NCBI GenBank assembly: GCA_036654375.1
Contig: JAVVSD010000002.1
Coordinates: 62,001 to 126,000, forward strand
DNA from: RZYX01 sp036654375
Lineage (GTDB): Bacteria; Bacillota; Clostridia; Oscillospirales; Acutalibacteraceae
DNA: 64,000 nucleotides
Reading direction: 5' to 3'
The position numbers and the translations under genes were made by a program. The notes below the pieces were generated by a model. That model was given only the letters and a program-made list of their open reading frames with translations. It was not told the origin of the DNA and searched no databases. Shown here one piece after another: positions 15,429 to 25,570 of the stretch. The number at the start of each line of letters is the position of its first letter. Positions within the stretch are counted from its first letter, which is position 1.

Positions 15429-17231
15429 TTAACCCATTAAGTTGTATTTTTCAAGTACTTTAGCAATTTTTTCTCCTTTAGGTAGCATTAAAATATCATA
15501 TTTTGAAATTGCATTTACCAAAAACAAGGATATAAAATATACTAAAACTGAAATAATTGCAGAAATTAGCAGTGCAAGCGTTGAGCCATTCATCCGTCCT
15601 GATGCATTTCCAAAGTCAAATGCCATATTAAGAAGCCCATATGATGACCAAGCTGCTAAACCGCATAGAATGGAGCAAAACAGCGGTTTAATAAGCACCG
15701 ATTTAATATTTAACTTTATTTTAGTTTCTTTAATTAAAAAGAACAAATTACTAAAGACAATTACTACATAACAAAGTATAGTACCAATTGGTGCACCATT
15801 AATGTTGAATCTTGGATTGCCGACTAAAATATAATTAGAAACTATCTTTACAACGGCACCTATTGCCAATGATTTTACAGGAACATCGGCTCTTCCAATT
15901 GCTTGAAGCATATTTGTTATAGGCGTAGAAAGTGCCATGACAGCCGCTGCAAAGCCATATACGGTAACAATGTATGCAGTTATATCAATTGAACTCTCTG
16001 CCCTTGTACCTATATACATTAAAGTGAGAATGGGCTTTGCCAGTATAGCCATACAAATACCTGTTGGTAAAGCAATTAATAATGATGCTCTAATTACAGA
16101 ATCAACTGTTCGGAAAATTTTATTTTTATCTTTAATTGCCCAAGCGGCAGAAAGTGCAGGGATTGAACTAACACCAAGTGTCATTGTAATTGTGGGTAAT
16201 AAGTTTTTAAAGTCAAGTGCTGCTCCATAAGCACCATAAAGATAGTTTTTTATATCTACATCAAGAACTTGTGACTGTGTTAATGCACTCGAGTACATAT
16301 CTTTAATATATGGTAGATTGTTTTCTATTGCGTCAACAAGCCTGTTTTGAATTGTCCATGTATCAATAATATTTGTAATGTTAAGAATAAGTGAACTTGC
16401 AACAACAGGAATTGCTATACTTATCAGCATTTTAGCAAGATCCTTGCTTGGTGCAGGTCGTGGGGAATTTACAAGATGCTCTTTCGTAATTCCGTCACCA
16501 AGAACCTTGTGACGAATCATAACAAACAGAAGTGCACAGACTGTACCAGCAGTTACTCCCAATATTGCAGCGGCAGCAGTGTAAGGATATATTGCACTGT
16601 ATGCCTCCTGCTCACTTTTGACTATTGTTCCAAAAACAGCTTTGCCGGCTGAAAATTGATTTTCACCTATAGTCATAACAATTCTTGCAAAAACAAGCCC
16701 AAAAATAAGCTTTCCAACAGCCTCAATAACTTGAGAAATTCCTGTTGGCTTCATATTTCTCATGCCCTCATAATATCCTCTGTAGGTTGACATCAAGCAA
16801 CAACAAAAAACAGAGGGAGCAATTGCAATAATACTTGGCATTGCATTTGGCGAATTAATAAATATATCTAAATGTGTGTATGGATAAGCGATTAAAAGAA
16901 GAATTGCCGTTCCAACAAATCCGGTTAAAAGAAACAGCTTTTTAACTATTTTGAAAATAACTCTGACTTCTCTATATCTGCCTGTTGCCATTCTTTCTGA
17001 AACCATTCTGGAAACAGCCACTGGAAGTCCTGCCATTGATATTGCATAAATAGGTGTGTATATTTCATAGGCAGCATTAAAATATCCCCTGCCAACAGTA
17101 CCAACAAGCGCTGTCAGCGGGATTTTATATAGTATTCCTATTAAATGTACAATTACAGTGGAAATTAAAAGCACCATTGCTCCGCTGAACAATGACTGTC
17201 CTTTATTACGCTGTTTCACCAAAAGCAACAC
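15429..17231 (-). CDS. spoVB: SpoVB/MurJ-type polysaccharide flippase (MOP superfamily)
   Basis: A 600-residue protein with about 14 predicted membrane helices, of the MATE/MurJ-like flippase superfamily. The N-terminus (SLFSGAMVLLISTVIVHLIGILYKIPL) and STYRGYYEGMRNMKPTGISQVIEA motif are typical of stage V sporulation protein B and relatives that flip lipid-linked cell-wall precursors. The start is uncertain: GTG 17231 and nearby TTG or GTG codons are possible around a poor AGGGCG site. It heads the conserved mazG-hup-rqcP-yabPQ-divIC cluster. Confidence 0.87.
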   Translation of the reverse strand: MLLLVKQRNKGQSLFSGAMVLLISTVIVHLIGILYKIPLTALVGTVGRGYFNAAYEIYTPIYAISMAGLPVAVSRMVSERMATGRYREVRVIFKIVKKLFLLTGFVGTAILLLIAYPYTHLDIFINSPNAMPSIIAIAPSVFCCCLMSTYRGYYEGMRNMKPTGISQVIEAVGKLIFGLVFARIVMTIGENQFSAGKAVFGTIVKSEQEAYSAIYPYTAAAAILGVTAGTVCALLFVMIRHKVLGDGITKEHLVNSPRPAPSKDLAKMLISIAIPVVASSLILNITNIIDTWTIQNRLVDAIENNLPYIKDMYSSALTQSQVLDVDIKNYLYGAYGAALDFKNLLPTITMTLGVSSIPALSAAWAIKDKNKIFRTVDSVIRASLLIALPTGICMAILAKPILTLMYIGTRAESSIDITAYIVTVYGFAAAVMALSTPITNMLQAIGRADVPVKSLAIGAVVKIVSNYILVGNPRFNINGAPIGTILCYVVIVFSNLFFLIKETKIKLNIKSVLIKPLFCSILCGLAAWSSYGLLNMAFDFGNASGRMNGSTLALLISAIISVLVYFISLFLVNAISKYDILMLPKGEKIAKVLEKYNLMG

Positions 17232-17270
17232 GCCCTAAGCTTCATGATATATAAAAAACATATACATAGG

Positions 17271-17582
17271 TTATTTTGCGGTTGGCTCAATATTTGTAGG
17301 ATTTCCAACTTTTTCTTTTATTAGTTTTGAAAGTTCATTTATTCTTGCATCGATTGTATCAATCCTGTAAATTAAACTTTTACATTTTTCTGAGTTATCA
17401 GTTTTATTTTTTAATGATTCGGCATAGAGTCTACCTATTTTTTCGTAACTTGCCGAACGCTCTTTTTCCAAATCCCTCATCTCAAAACGAAGTTTTGATA
17501 CATCTACAACTTCCTCTGCACGCTTACCAATGTTTTGTGCAACATCTCTGGCGGTAACAATCATATCATCTAAAACGCCCAC
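17271..17582 (-). CDS. small coiled-coil protein, function unknown
   Basis: Starting at GTG 17582 (five bases after GGGAGAGG), the product has 103 residues. An ATG 30 bp upstream (17612) has no RBS and is less likely. Residues about 25-90 form heptad-rich, Glu/Lys-rich helices (RFEMRDLEKERSASYEKIG, then RIDTIDARINELSKLI). No membrane segment, no metal site. Small proteins of this sort occur next to kinase genes in Clostridia, but I do not recognise a named family. Confidence 0.65.
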   Translation of the reverse strand: MGVLDDMIVTARDVAQNIGKRAEEVVDVSKLRFEMRDLEKERSASYEKIGRLYAESLKNKTDNSEKCKSLIYRIDTIDARINELSKLIKEKVGNPTNIEPTAK

Positions 17583-17647
17583 TATTACCTCTCCCTTACC
17601 TATAGATTTCATTTAATCATATACTATCAAAGCCAAAATGGCAATGA

Positions 17648-18574
17648 TTATCTACCAATAAATTCTCTTAAAAGTGAATCCTGTGGAACAAATGCTGTTG
17701 GTATTGCAACAAATTTGTCAAGAATTGCAAGAATATCCTGACACTCATCATAATGTTCGCTTTCCTTTGGAAGTTCTTGAAACAAAGCGGTGGCAATTGT
17801 CTTGAAAATACAAGGCTCATATGAATGGAAAGAGTCTACCATAATGTCTGCAAGATGTTTGTATGGGAAAAGATACTCATTTTCTCCATATTGCACACTG
17901 TCCCAAAGTTTGTAGGTGTTTTCAATTGAGCTATTTCTAAATTGATAATCACGAACTGCTCTTCTCAAAAATCGCATATTTCTCTTTGTAAGCAACACAT
18001 TATGTGTATCATCAAAAATTCTTGAAGCAATACTGATATAAACCTTAAGAAGACTTTCTTTTGGCAAGTTATCTGTTATAACAGGATTTAACGCATGAAG
18101 CCCCTCAACGATAACAATGTCATCATCTTCAAGCAAAATTGCATTCTTTTCGTTTGCCCTGCAACCATTTATAAAATCAAAAATTGGAAGTTCACTATAA
18201 CTATCTTTGAGTAATTCATTTAAACACTTTGAAAGCAATGGAAGGTCAAGAGCATAAACTGTTTCAAAATTTGGCTTTCCATTTTCAAATGTTGGAGCAT
18301 CTTCTCTATCCAAATAAAAATCATCAAGAGAGATTGAAAATGCATCTACTCCCCTGCTTTTTAATGAATCAGCAAGTTTTTTTGCACTTGTTGTCTTTCC
18401 GGAAGCACTTGGCCCGGCAACCATAACAATTTTATTATCAGGGTTATTTATAATTGCATCAGTCAATTTTGCAAGAGAATTTGCATATGTGTTCTCGCAT
18501 TCATTAACAAAGGTTTCATAATCATTTTCTGCATCTTCATTTATCGACGACAGCGTATATAATACTTTCGACAT
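17648..18574 (-). CDS. uridine kinase-like nucleoside kinase
   Basis: A P-loop kinase of the phosphoribulokinase/uridine kinase family. The 308-residue product has Walker A AGPSASGKTT (about residue 54), SISLDDFYLDRE, IVVEGLHALNP and RFLRRAVRDYQFRN. Many clostridial homologues carry an N-terminal TGS/threonyl-tRNA-synthetase-like half; here that half is missing and only about 50 residues precede the P-loop. The ATG overlaps the hemZ stop (TAATG), implying translational coupling. The substrate is not certain. Confidence 0.8.
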   Translation of the reverse strand: MSKVLYTLSSINEDAENDYETFVNECENTYANSLAKLTDAIINNPDNKIVMVAGPSASGKTTSAKKLADSLKSRGVDAFSISLDDFYLDREDAPTFENGKPNFETVYALDLPLLSKCLNELLKDSYSELPIFDFINGCRANEKNAILLEDDDIVIVEGLHALNPVITDNLPKESLLKVYISIASRIFDDTHNVLLTKRNMRFLRRAVRDYQFRNSSIENTYKLWDSVQYGENEYLFPYKHLADIMVDSFHSYEPCIFKTIATALFQELPKESEHYDECQDILAILDKFVAIPTAFVPQDSLLREFIGR

Positions 18575-20058
18575 TATAGACCTCCAAGTTTGTTTAATTC
18601 ATAAAAGTTATAAACTTCTTGTTTTCTTTTAACTATTGTTTCAAATCTATTATTATATTCATACGGATATTTAAAGTTAAATATACGCTCTATATAATCA
18701 TTGCAAGGCGATTTAAGCTTTGTAACAGCTCCTGCACCGACAGCAAGCACTGTATGGCACTCTTCCATCATAAAGATGTTGTAGTACCCTTCAAAGCCTT
18801 TTTTGCACCAACCAACATTTTCAAGATTTCCAACAGATTTACTCTGTCTGTACATATAATATGGAACATAACCACTTTTTGACAACATTTCTCCTGCAAG
18901 ATTAACCATATCGGAGGTAAGGTTGCCTTTTGAGGATAACTCATCAGTCGATGACAACCCAGACGAGCGTTTAATAGCAAGCGTATGAACCGTTATATTG
19001 CTTGGCGAAAGTTCAAGGAGTGTGTTTAATGTGCTTTCAAAGCTTAAAAGGTCATCCTTTGGCAATCCTGCAATTATATCCATATTAATATCTTTAAATC
19101 CAATATCATTAGCAAGTTTGAACACTTCTAATGTCTGTTTTGATGTGTGTTTTCTTCCGATTTCTTGTAAGACCTCATCATTGAAGGTCTGCGGATTTAT
19201 ACTTATTCTTGAAACAGGGAATTTTTTAATAATATCCAATTTTGCTCTATCAATAGTGTCTGGTCTGCCTGCTTCAAATGTAAATTCTTTAATATTGCTA
19301 ATGTCAAAGTTGTTGCAAATTTGACATAGCAGTCTTTCTATTTGCTCCGGATTTAAAATTGATGGAGTTCCGCCACCAATGTATATTGACTCAAGTTTTA
19401 GTCCAATATTTCTGGCAATTACTGCCGTATTTTCAATTTCATTTCCAAGCAAATCAAGATATTCAGGCAAGAGCTTTTTTGCTGCTGGTGATGTTATGGA
19501 ATGAGATACAAAAGAGCAATAGCTACACCTTGTTGGACAAAACGGAATTGAAACATAAAGGCTAAATGAATCAGGCTTTGATTGGCATATAATTTCATGC
19601 TCTTTTTTTGATACTCTTATTGCAAGCTCTGTCTTTTTTGGTGTTACCAATAAGGAGTTTTTAAAATAACTCTTTGCTTTTTCTTCACCCATTTCTGAAA
19701 TCAATTTTGTCATAAGTTTTGAAGGACGAACCCCGGTAAGCACCCCCCACTGTGGTCTGTAATCTGTAAGCTTGCTCAACAAATCAAACAACATAACTGC
19801 CATTTTTAGTTCTAAATCAACATTTTCAACATTCAATAAAATCTCTGATTTATCATCAGTAATATTATTAATTTTAACATTTACAAAAACAACGGTTTCG
19901 TTGTCACTTGTGGTTTCCACAGAAGTATAAACAACTATATTTTCGTTAGAAGTTATTTCCATATCATAAAGAATTTTAATATGCTCGTTTGGGAAATATA
20001 TACGGCATAAATTCTCCATTTCATAGTGAAATTTATGTCCATTAATAATTAAGACCAT
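18574..20058 (-). CDS. hemZ: HemZ-type radical SAM coproporphyrinogen dehydrogenase-like protein
   Basis: The 494-residue product has an N-terminal extension of about 165 residues typical of HemZ, then a radical SAM domain with CPTRCSYCSF (CxxxCxxC), IYIGGGTPSIL, EAGRPDTI and a C-terminal HemN-like region. HemZ/HemW proteins resemble oxygen-independent coproporphyrinogen III oxidase, though several act as haem chaperones, so the reaction is not proven. Starts 10 bp inside the end of the preceding MBL gene. Confidence 0.88.
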   Translation of the reverse strand: MVLIINGHKFHYEMENLCRIYFPNEHIKILYDMEITSNENIVVYTSVETTSDNETVVFVNVKINNITDDKSEILLNVENVDLELKMAVMLFDLLSKLTDYRPQWGVLTGVRPSKLMTKLISEMGEEKAKSYFKNSLLVTPKKTELAIRVSKKEHEIICQSKPDSFSLYVSIPFCPTRCSYCSFVSHSITSPAAKKLLPEYLDLLGNEIENTAVIARNIGLKLESIYIGGGTPSILNPEQIERLLCQICNNFDISNIKEFTFEAGRPDTIDRAKLDIIKKFPVSRISINPQTFNDEVLQEIGRKHTSKQTLEVFKLANDIGFKDINMDIIAGLPKDDLLSFESTLNTLLELSPSNITVHTLAIKRSSGLSSTDELSSKGNLTSDMVNLAGEMLSKSGYVPYYMYRQSKSVGNLENVGWCKKGFEGYYNIFMMEECHTVLAVGAGAVTKLKSPCNDYIERIFNFKYPYEYNNRFETIVKRKQEVYNFYELNKLGGL

Positions 20059-20696
20059 TTCATCTTCCTCATATATCTATTATGCTCTCTTTCTTCATTG
20101 AGTGTTGTTTCACGATTATGACCAGGGTAAACAGCATAATCACCTTTAAGATTTCCGAGTTTTTTAAGCGACTGTAGCATATCCTGCATACTGCCACCTT
20201 CAAAATCAGTTCTTCCAACAGTTTTACAAAAAAGTGTGTCTCCAGAAATAATAATATCCTCACATATAAGGCAAATGCTTCCCTTTGTATGCCCTGGAGT
20301 GTGTAAAACTTTGATACCTATTTCTCCTAAATTAAACTCATCATTGTCGTTAAGAATAATATCTGCCGTTAACGGTTCTTGAATTTCATTGGCATATTCA
20401 GAAGTGCTTGCCATGCTTTTATTGGGGTCAAATAAACAATCGGCATCAAGTAAATGAATTGCAACCTTTGCATCTTTATAAATCTTTTTAAGTTTTGAAA
20501 CCCCGAGTATATGGTCAAAGTGGCCATGTGTAAGTAAGATGTAATCAACGCTTGAAATGTCATTGCTTTTCAACACATCAAGCAGCTCAGCCGAACACTC
20601 TGCTGGGTCAATTACTGCTGCTTTTTTTGTTGCATCATCAATCAAAATATAGCAATTTGTTGCTATTGAGCCAAGCATCATTTTAATAATTTGCAT
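20049..20696 (-). CDS. MBL-fold metallo-hydrolase (YqgX/glyoxalase II-like)
   Basis: The 215-residue protein has the binuclear metal site THGHFDH near residue 56, the later metal ligands in LHTPGHTKGS and ISGDTLF, and the C-terminal VYPGHNRETTL. This is the hydroxyacylglutathione hydrolase/YqgX branch of the beta-lactamase fold; the natural thioester is unknown in organisms without glutathione. Starts immediately after dtd and overlaps hemZ, in a relA-dtd-MBL-hemZ-kinase operon. Confidence 0.88.
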   Translation of the reverse strand: MQIIKMMLGSIATNCYILIDDATKKAAVIDPAECSAELLDVLKSNDISSVDYILLTHGHFDHILGVSKLKKIYKDAKVAIHLLDADCLFDPNKSMASTSEYANEIQEPLTADIILNDNDEFNLGEIGIKVLHTPGHTKGSICLICEDIIISGDTLFCKTVGRTDFEGGSMQDMLQSLKKLGNLKGDYAVYPGHNRETTLNEEREHNRYMRKMKWS

Positions 20697-21149
20697 TTAA
20701 ATCCATTCTTTCGTATCATAAATAATTGTTACTGGTCCGTCATTCACAATAGAAACCTTCATATCAGCGCCAAAAATTCCATGCTGAACATCAGTGATTC
20801 CATTAGCAACAAGCTTTTGTATAAAGATTTCATATAGTTCATTTGCAAGTTCTGGGTTTGCAGATGAAGAAAATGAAGGTCTATTACCTTTTTTACAGTC
20901 AGCACACAAAGTGAACTGAGATACAACAAGTGCAGAATAACCTGTGTCAAGTAATGACAAATTCATTTTGTCATTACTATCTGAAAAAATTCGGAGTTTA
21001 GCAGTTTTGGCTGCCAATATTTCAGCACTATTTATTGTGTCGCCCTGCTCAACGCCAAGCAATATTAAAAAACCATTATTAATCTCGCCTGTTATTTGAC
21101 AGTCTACTTCAACTTTTGCAGTTAAAACTCTTTGAATAACAGCTTTCAT
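20697..21149 (-). CDS. dtd: D-aminoacyl-tRNA deacylase
   Basis: Dtd removes D-amino acids (and glycine from mischarged tRNA-Ala). The 150-residue product starts MKAVIQRVLTAKVEVD and has SQFTLCADCKKGNRPSFSSSA with the catalytic SQFT and the Gly-cisPro-type NDGPVTI motif near the C-terminus. The start ATG 21149 follows GGAG and lies one base after the relA stop. Confidence 0.95.
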   Translation of the reverse strand: MKAVIQRVLTAKVEVDCQITGEINNGFLILLGVEQGDTINSAEILAAKTAKLRIFSDSNDKMNLSLLDTGYSALVVSQFTLCADCKKGNRPSFSSSANPELANELYEIFIQKLVANGITDVQHGIFGADMKVSIVNDGPVTIIYDTKEWI

Positions 21150-21150
21150 A

Positions 21151-23325
21151 TTATACTCCTGAACGCTCAATATTAAGAACACCATCTGTTTTTTCAAGCC
21201 TTTTTATAACGCTATTTAAATGCTCAACACCATTAACGGTAATGGTCATTGTTATAAGGCACTTTCCTGTTTTCCACTGCCTTGTGTTAAGAGAATGTAT
21301 CATGACATGCAAAGTTGCAAGCTGGCTTGACAAGTCAGCTATAAGACCCATTCTGTCAATACACTCCATGGAAAGTGTTGATTTAAAGTTTTCTTTAACA
21401 AGAACATCCCATCTAACATTGATCCATCTTTCAGGCTCACTGGCAAGAGGAATATATTTTGGAACATTGCTACAGTCACGCTTATGGATAGAAACACCAT
21501 GACCTCTGGTTATAAACCCAATAATATCATCGCCAGGCAAAGGGTTACAACAACGAGAAAATTTTACAAGGCAATTGTCAACGCCCTCAACAATTACTCC
21601 TTCACTGCTCCTTGATTTTGGCTCGACAACAATGTTAATCTCTGGTGGCTCTTTAGCTTTAAGAATTTTATAATATTCTTCTTTTATATATGGCATTAAC
21701 CTGTTTATTGATATGCTTCCATAGCCAATTGCTGCATAGAAATCATCAATACTTTGGCAACGCTGACGCTCTGACAGCTTTTCAAGAAATTGGTCCAGGT
21801 TTTCGTCATAAAGTCTTATGTTGTTACGCCTAAACTCCCGTTCAAGTTCTACTTTTCCCTCAAGTATATTTTCTGGTCTGCGTTCTTTTTTAAACCAGTT
21901 TCTAATTTTTGTTTTGGCGCTGCTGGTTGTTACAGTTTTTAGCCAATCTCTACTTGGTCCTTTGCTTGGAGATGTGAGGACTTCCACAATCTGACCAGTT
22001 TTAACTTTATAGTCAAGCGGAACAATTCTTCCATCTACTTTTGCACCAACCATGTGATTGCCAACTTCTGAGTGAATTGCATAGGCAAAGTCAATAACAG
22101 TTGCACCTGACGGAACATTAATAACATCACCCTTAGGAGTGAATACAAAAACATCATCAGACACAAAGTCGCTTTTGATTGCACGAACAATATCTTCGAC
22201 ATCTTCTGAATCATTCTGGCTTTCAAGCAACTGTCGAATCCAAGTAAGTCGCTCTTCAAACTTTGAATTATCTTCAAGTCCAAGTTTATATTTCCAATGC
22301 GCCGCAATTCCATATTCTGCTGTATAGTGCATTTCCCATGTTCTTATTTGTACTTCAAATGGTATGCCATCTTCACATATAACGGTTGTATGCAAAGACT
22401 GATACATATTAGATTTAGGCGTAGAAATGTAATCCTTGAATCTACCTGGGAGTGAATGAAACATATCATGTATTACTCCAAGACAGTTGTAGCAGTCAAT
22501 AACTGATTCAACAATGATTCTTATTGCGTATATGTCATAGATTTCGTCAAAATTTCTGTTCTGTATATACATTTTGCGATAAATACCATGAATACTTTTT
22601 ATTCTTCCATCAATATGAGCTCCCGGAACAACTTCATCAATACGAGATTGAATTTTTGTTATTGTTTCATCAATAAAATCCTTGTGTAAATTATCAGCAG
22701 CATCAAGAGTATCGCTAATTTCTTGGTATGCAATTGGGTCAAGATAGCTTATTGCCAAATCTTCAAGTTCTTCTTTAATTGCGCGGATACCAAGCCTGTG
22801 AGCAATTGGTGCGTAAATTTCTAAAGTTTCCAGAGCTTTATCTCTTCTTTTCTGTGGACGCATATAGTCAAGTGTACGCATATTGTGAAGCCTGTCAGCA
22901 AGCTTTATAATTATTACTCTTATATCAACAGACATAGCAAGTAGCATTTTTCTAATATTCTCTGCTTGTTGCTCCGCTTTTGTTGAAAGAGGAACTTTAC
23001 CAAGCTTTGTAACGCCATCAACAAGCGATGCTATTTCCTCGCCAAATAAATCAGTTATTTTAGCAAGGCTGATGGCAGTATCCTCAACTGTGTCATGTAA
23101 AATTGCGACAATAACAGATACACTGTCCATTCCAAGGTCAACAAGAATCTTTGCCACAGCAATAGGATGGATAATATATGGCTGACCAGAATAGCGAAGC
23201 TGCCCAAAATGTGCTTCGTTGGCAACATTATAGGCTTTGTCTATCTCTTCAACTTCTTTAGCGGTAAACTGCTCCTCAATAAGGGTTCTAAACTCGCTGT
23301 AATTGTCTTCAATATTTTTTTCCAT
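21151..23325 (-). CDS. relA: bifunctional (p)ppGpp synthetase/hydrolase
   Basis: The Rel enzyme makes and degrades the stringent alarmone. The 724-residue product has an HD hydrolase domain (HDTVEDT, KLADRLHNMRTL), a synthetase domain (GRFKDYISTPKSNMYQSLHTTV, EIQIRTWEMH-like), a TGS domain (VFTPKGDVINVP...YAIHSEVG), a zinc-finger region (CCNPLPGDDIIGF) and a C-terminal ACT domain. The HD metal ligands look intact, so both activities are expected. ATG 23325, eight bases after AAAGG, is preferred to GTG 23334. Confidence 0.96.
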   Translation of the reverse strand: MEKNIEDNYSEFRTLIEEQFTAKEVEEIDKAYNVANEAHFGQLRYSGQPYIIHPIAVAKILVDLGMDSVSVIVAILHDTVEDTAISLAKITDLFGEEIASLVDGVTKLGKVPLSTKAEQQAENIRKMLLAMSVDIRVIIIKLADRLHNMRTLDYMRPQKRRDKALETLEIYAPIAHRLGIRAIKEELEDLAISYLDPIAYQEISDTLDAADNLHKDFIDETITKIQSRIDEVVPGAHIDGRIKSIHGIYRKMYIQNRNFDEIYDIYAIRIIVESVIDCYNCLGVIHDMFHSLPGRFKDYISTPKSNMYQSLHTTVICEDGIPFEVQIRTWEMHYTAEYGIAAHWKYKLGLEDNSKFEERLTWIRQLLESQNDSEDVEDIVRAIKSDFVSDDVFVFTPKGDVINVPSGATVIDFAYAIHSEVGNHMVGAKVDGRIVPLDYKVKTGQIVEVLTSPSKGPSRDWLKTVTTSSAKTKIRNWFKKERRPENILEGKVELEREFRRNNIRLYDENLDQFLEKLSERQRCQSIDDFYAAIGYGSISINRLMPYIKEEYYKILKAKEPPEINIVVEPKSRSSEGVIVEGVDNCLVKFSRCCNPLPGDDIIGFITRGHGVSIHKRDCSNVPKYIPLASEPERWINVRWDVLVKENFKSTLSMECIDRMGLIADLSSQLATLHVMIHSLNTRQWKTGKCLITMTITVNGVEHLNSVIKRLEKTDGVLNIERSGV

Positions 23326-23356
23326 GCCGAACACCTTTCAGAATTGAACTGTAATA

Positions 23357-25405
23357 TTAATTGCTACAATTGTTAGTAATGTATTTTCTTATATCAGAAT
23401 TATCGAGATCATTTTTCTTAACACTATCCGGAATAATTATATGCCCCGAATCATTAACAGCAAGAACCCCAAGCTCTTTAAAAACTTCAACCGCAACAGC
23501 GGTTCTTGAATAGTTGTTTTCAGGATGTTTAACTCTTTGCCACAAGACCTCGGTAGTATATCTCCAATTACCGTTTGCTTTAATAAATCTGTATATTTCT
23601 GCCGAAAGCTCTCTTGAAGGTAAAGCATAAACTGCTTCTTCTGCTGTTAATTGCTCTCTTCTAATAATCTTCTCAAATATTTTGATTCCATTAATCATTT
23701 CATCGTCATCTGTACCTGTGAAGCGAATATCTTTAAGCAATATTGTCACTCTTGTTTCACCCATAAATATGTTGCGTTCAATGCCAACGACAATATCAAC
23801 AATATCTCCAGCTTTATATGCAAAATCAGAAGGACAAGTTCCAAATTTCATTACAGAAATTGTACCCTCCTTGCCATATTTATGCATATGCATTTTTATA
23901 TGTTGCTTTTTATCACCAACAGCCGATATTGAATCAATAACCATTTCAAACAAACCAAAGGCAGGAACCCTGTTTCCTTCTCCAAACGGTTCAAGTGCTG
24001 AGATTGAATCTAAAATATCAACATTAATAAATTTAGGATTAAGCTTACAATCAACATCGAGTTTTGGATATGGCATTTCAAAATTCTTTGCATATGTATT
24101 TATAGATTCTCTAAATTCAGCTATATTTTTCGTTTTAATTGTAAATCCTGCAGCAAGACTATGACCGCCAAGTATTTCAAGCTTATCTTTGACAGCATTT
24201 AGTGCGTCAAACAGTGAAAATCCGTCAATACTTCTGCCCGAGCCTTTTGAAATCTCACCACTGCTTGATATTACAATGCAGGGTCTTGAATACTTTTCAA
24301 CTAATCTGGCAGCGACAATTCCTATAACACCTTCATGCCAGCCTTCTCCGTCAACGACAAGAACTCTGTCAAAACATCTTTTTGGACAATCTTTTAACTG
24401 TTGCTCAACAATTTTTAAAATGTCGGCTTCTGCTTCATGCCTTTTGTCATTTAGCTCGTTAATCTCAGATGCAATTTCAGCAGCACTTTCTGCTTCCTCA
24501 CAAATAAGGAGGCTTAACGCCCTATTCGCATTGCCCATACGACCTGCTGCATTAATCCTTGGGGCAATTCCAAAAGAAATATTTGCTGATGATATTGGCT
24601 TTTCACCAAGCCCAAGAAGTGGTGCAATCGCCTCTATTCCCAATCGCTCTCTTTGATTTATTAGCCGCAAACCCTTTTTAACCAGTTTTCGATTTTCACC
24701 TTTTAATGGTACAACATCTGCAATTGTCCCAATTGCTACAAGATCTGCAAAGTGAGGCAAAAGTGTACTTGGATTTTCTCCTTCTATTGCACTAACAAGC
24801 ATATATGCAACTCCGACACCGGAATAATCTTTAAATTTACTTGTGCAGTCTTCTCTGTGCGGGTCAACTACTGCAACAGCATTTGGAAGCTTTTTGCCAG
24901 AAAGATGATGGTCAGTGACAACAACATCAATTCCAAATTTGCGTGCATACTCGACCTCATCATTTGCACTGATGCCGTTATCAACAGTAATAATTAGTTT
25001 TGCACCACATTGATGCAATTTTTCAACAGTTTTTTTGTTAAGCCCATAACCTTCTGATATTCTTTCAGGTATGTAATAAAAAACATCTGCTCCCTGTGCT
25101 TCAAGGTAAGAATATAAAACAGCTGTTGCCGTTACGCCATCAGCATCATAATCACCAAAAACCGCTATTCGTTCAAATTCGAATATAGCCTTATTTATTC
25201 TATCGACAGCCTTTTGCATATCGGTTATTTCAAATGGATTTAATAATTCAGAATTATTATCTAAAAATGCTGTTATTTGCTCATCGCTTATCATATTACG
25301 AGAAACAAGCAATAATGCAGTAAAAGCATCAATATTAAATTTTTCGGCAATCTGTGCCGCTTTTTCCTTATCAATATGGGAAATATTCCATTTTCTACGG
25401 CTCAA
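23357..25405 (-). CDS. recJ: single-stranded-DNA-specific exonuclease RecJ
   Basis: RecJ degrades ssDNA 5' to 3' in repair. The roughly 682-residue product contains the DHH-family motifs FGDYDADGVTATAV, VDNGIS, VTDHHLSGKKLP and GTIADVVPL, the DHHA1 region VDGEGWHEGVIGIVAARL, and an OB fold. A C-terminal winged-helix-like extension of about 100 residues follows. The start is uncertain: TTG 25405 has a good AAAGGA spacing, while ATG 25414 touches that site. recJ is followed by relA. Confidence 0.93.
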   Translation of the reverse strand: MSRRKWNISHIDKEKAAQIAEKFNIDAFTALLLVSRNMISDEQITAFLDNNSELLNPFEITDMQKAVDRINKAIFEFERIAVFGDYDADGVTATAVLYSYLEAQGADVFYYIPERISEGYGLNKKTVEKLHQCGAKLIITVDNGISANDEVEYARKFGIDVVVTDHHLSGKKLPNAVAVVDPHREDCTSKFKDYSGVGVAYMLVSAIEGENPSTLLPHFADLVAIGTIADVVPLKGENRKLVKKGLRLINQRERLGIEAIAPLLGLGEKPISSANISFGIAPRINAAGRMGNANRALSLLICEEAESAAEIASEINELNDKRHEAEADILKIVEQQLKDCPKRCFDRVLVVDGEGWHEGVIGIVAARLVEKYSRPCIVISSSGEISKGSGRSIDGFSLFDALNAVKDKLEILGGHSLAAGFTIKTKNIAEFRESINTYAKNFEMPYPKLDVDCKLNPKFINVDILDSISALEPFGEGNRVPAFGLFEMVIDSISAVGDKKQHIKMHMHKYGKEGTISVMKFGTCPSDFAYKAGDIVDIVVGIERNIFMGETRVTILLKDIRFTGTDDDEMINGIKIFEKIIRREQLTAEEAVYALPSRELSAEIYRFIKANGNWRYTTEVLWQRVKHPENNYSRTAVAVEVFKELGVLAVNDSGHIIIPDSVKKNDLDNSDIRKYITNNCSN

Positions 25406-25500
25406 AAATACCATTCCTTTCAAAACTATATTATTCTATCATTTTTAAGCTGATTATTCAATATAATATCCCAATAATATGCTAAATAAATACAATTGCT

Positions 25501-25524
25501 ACAATAAATTGCTTAATTTATTGT
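25501..25524. repeat. 10-bp inverted repeat in the recJ/CmpB intergenic region
   Basis: ACAATAAATT (25501-25510) and AATTTATTGT (25515-25524) flank a GCTT loop between two divergent genes. It may be an operator or a weak hairpin; the plus strand continues with AATATTTTTT. Confidence 0.5.
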
Positions 25525-25570
25525 AATATTTTTTGCTCTTTTGCTAATCATAATTTTGGAGTGATTTATT

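Noticed and set aside
23682..24656. Two long plus-strand frames (160 and 155 codons)
   Set aside because: Both are antisense to recJ, whose DHH motifs make it the true gene.
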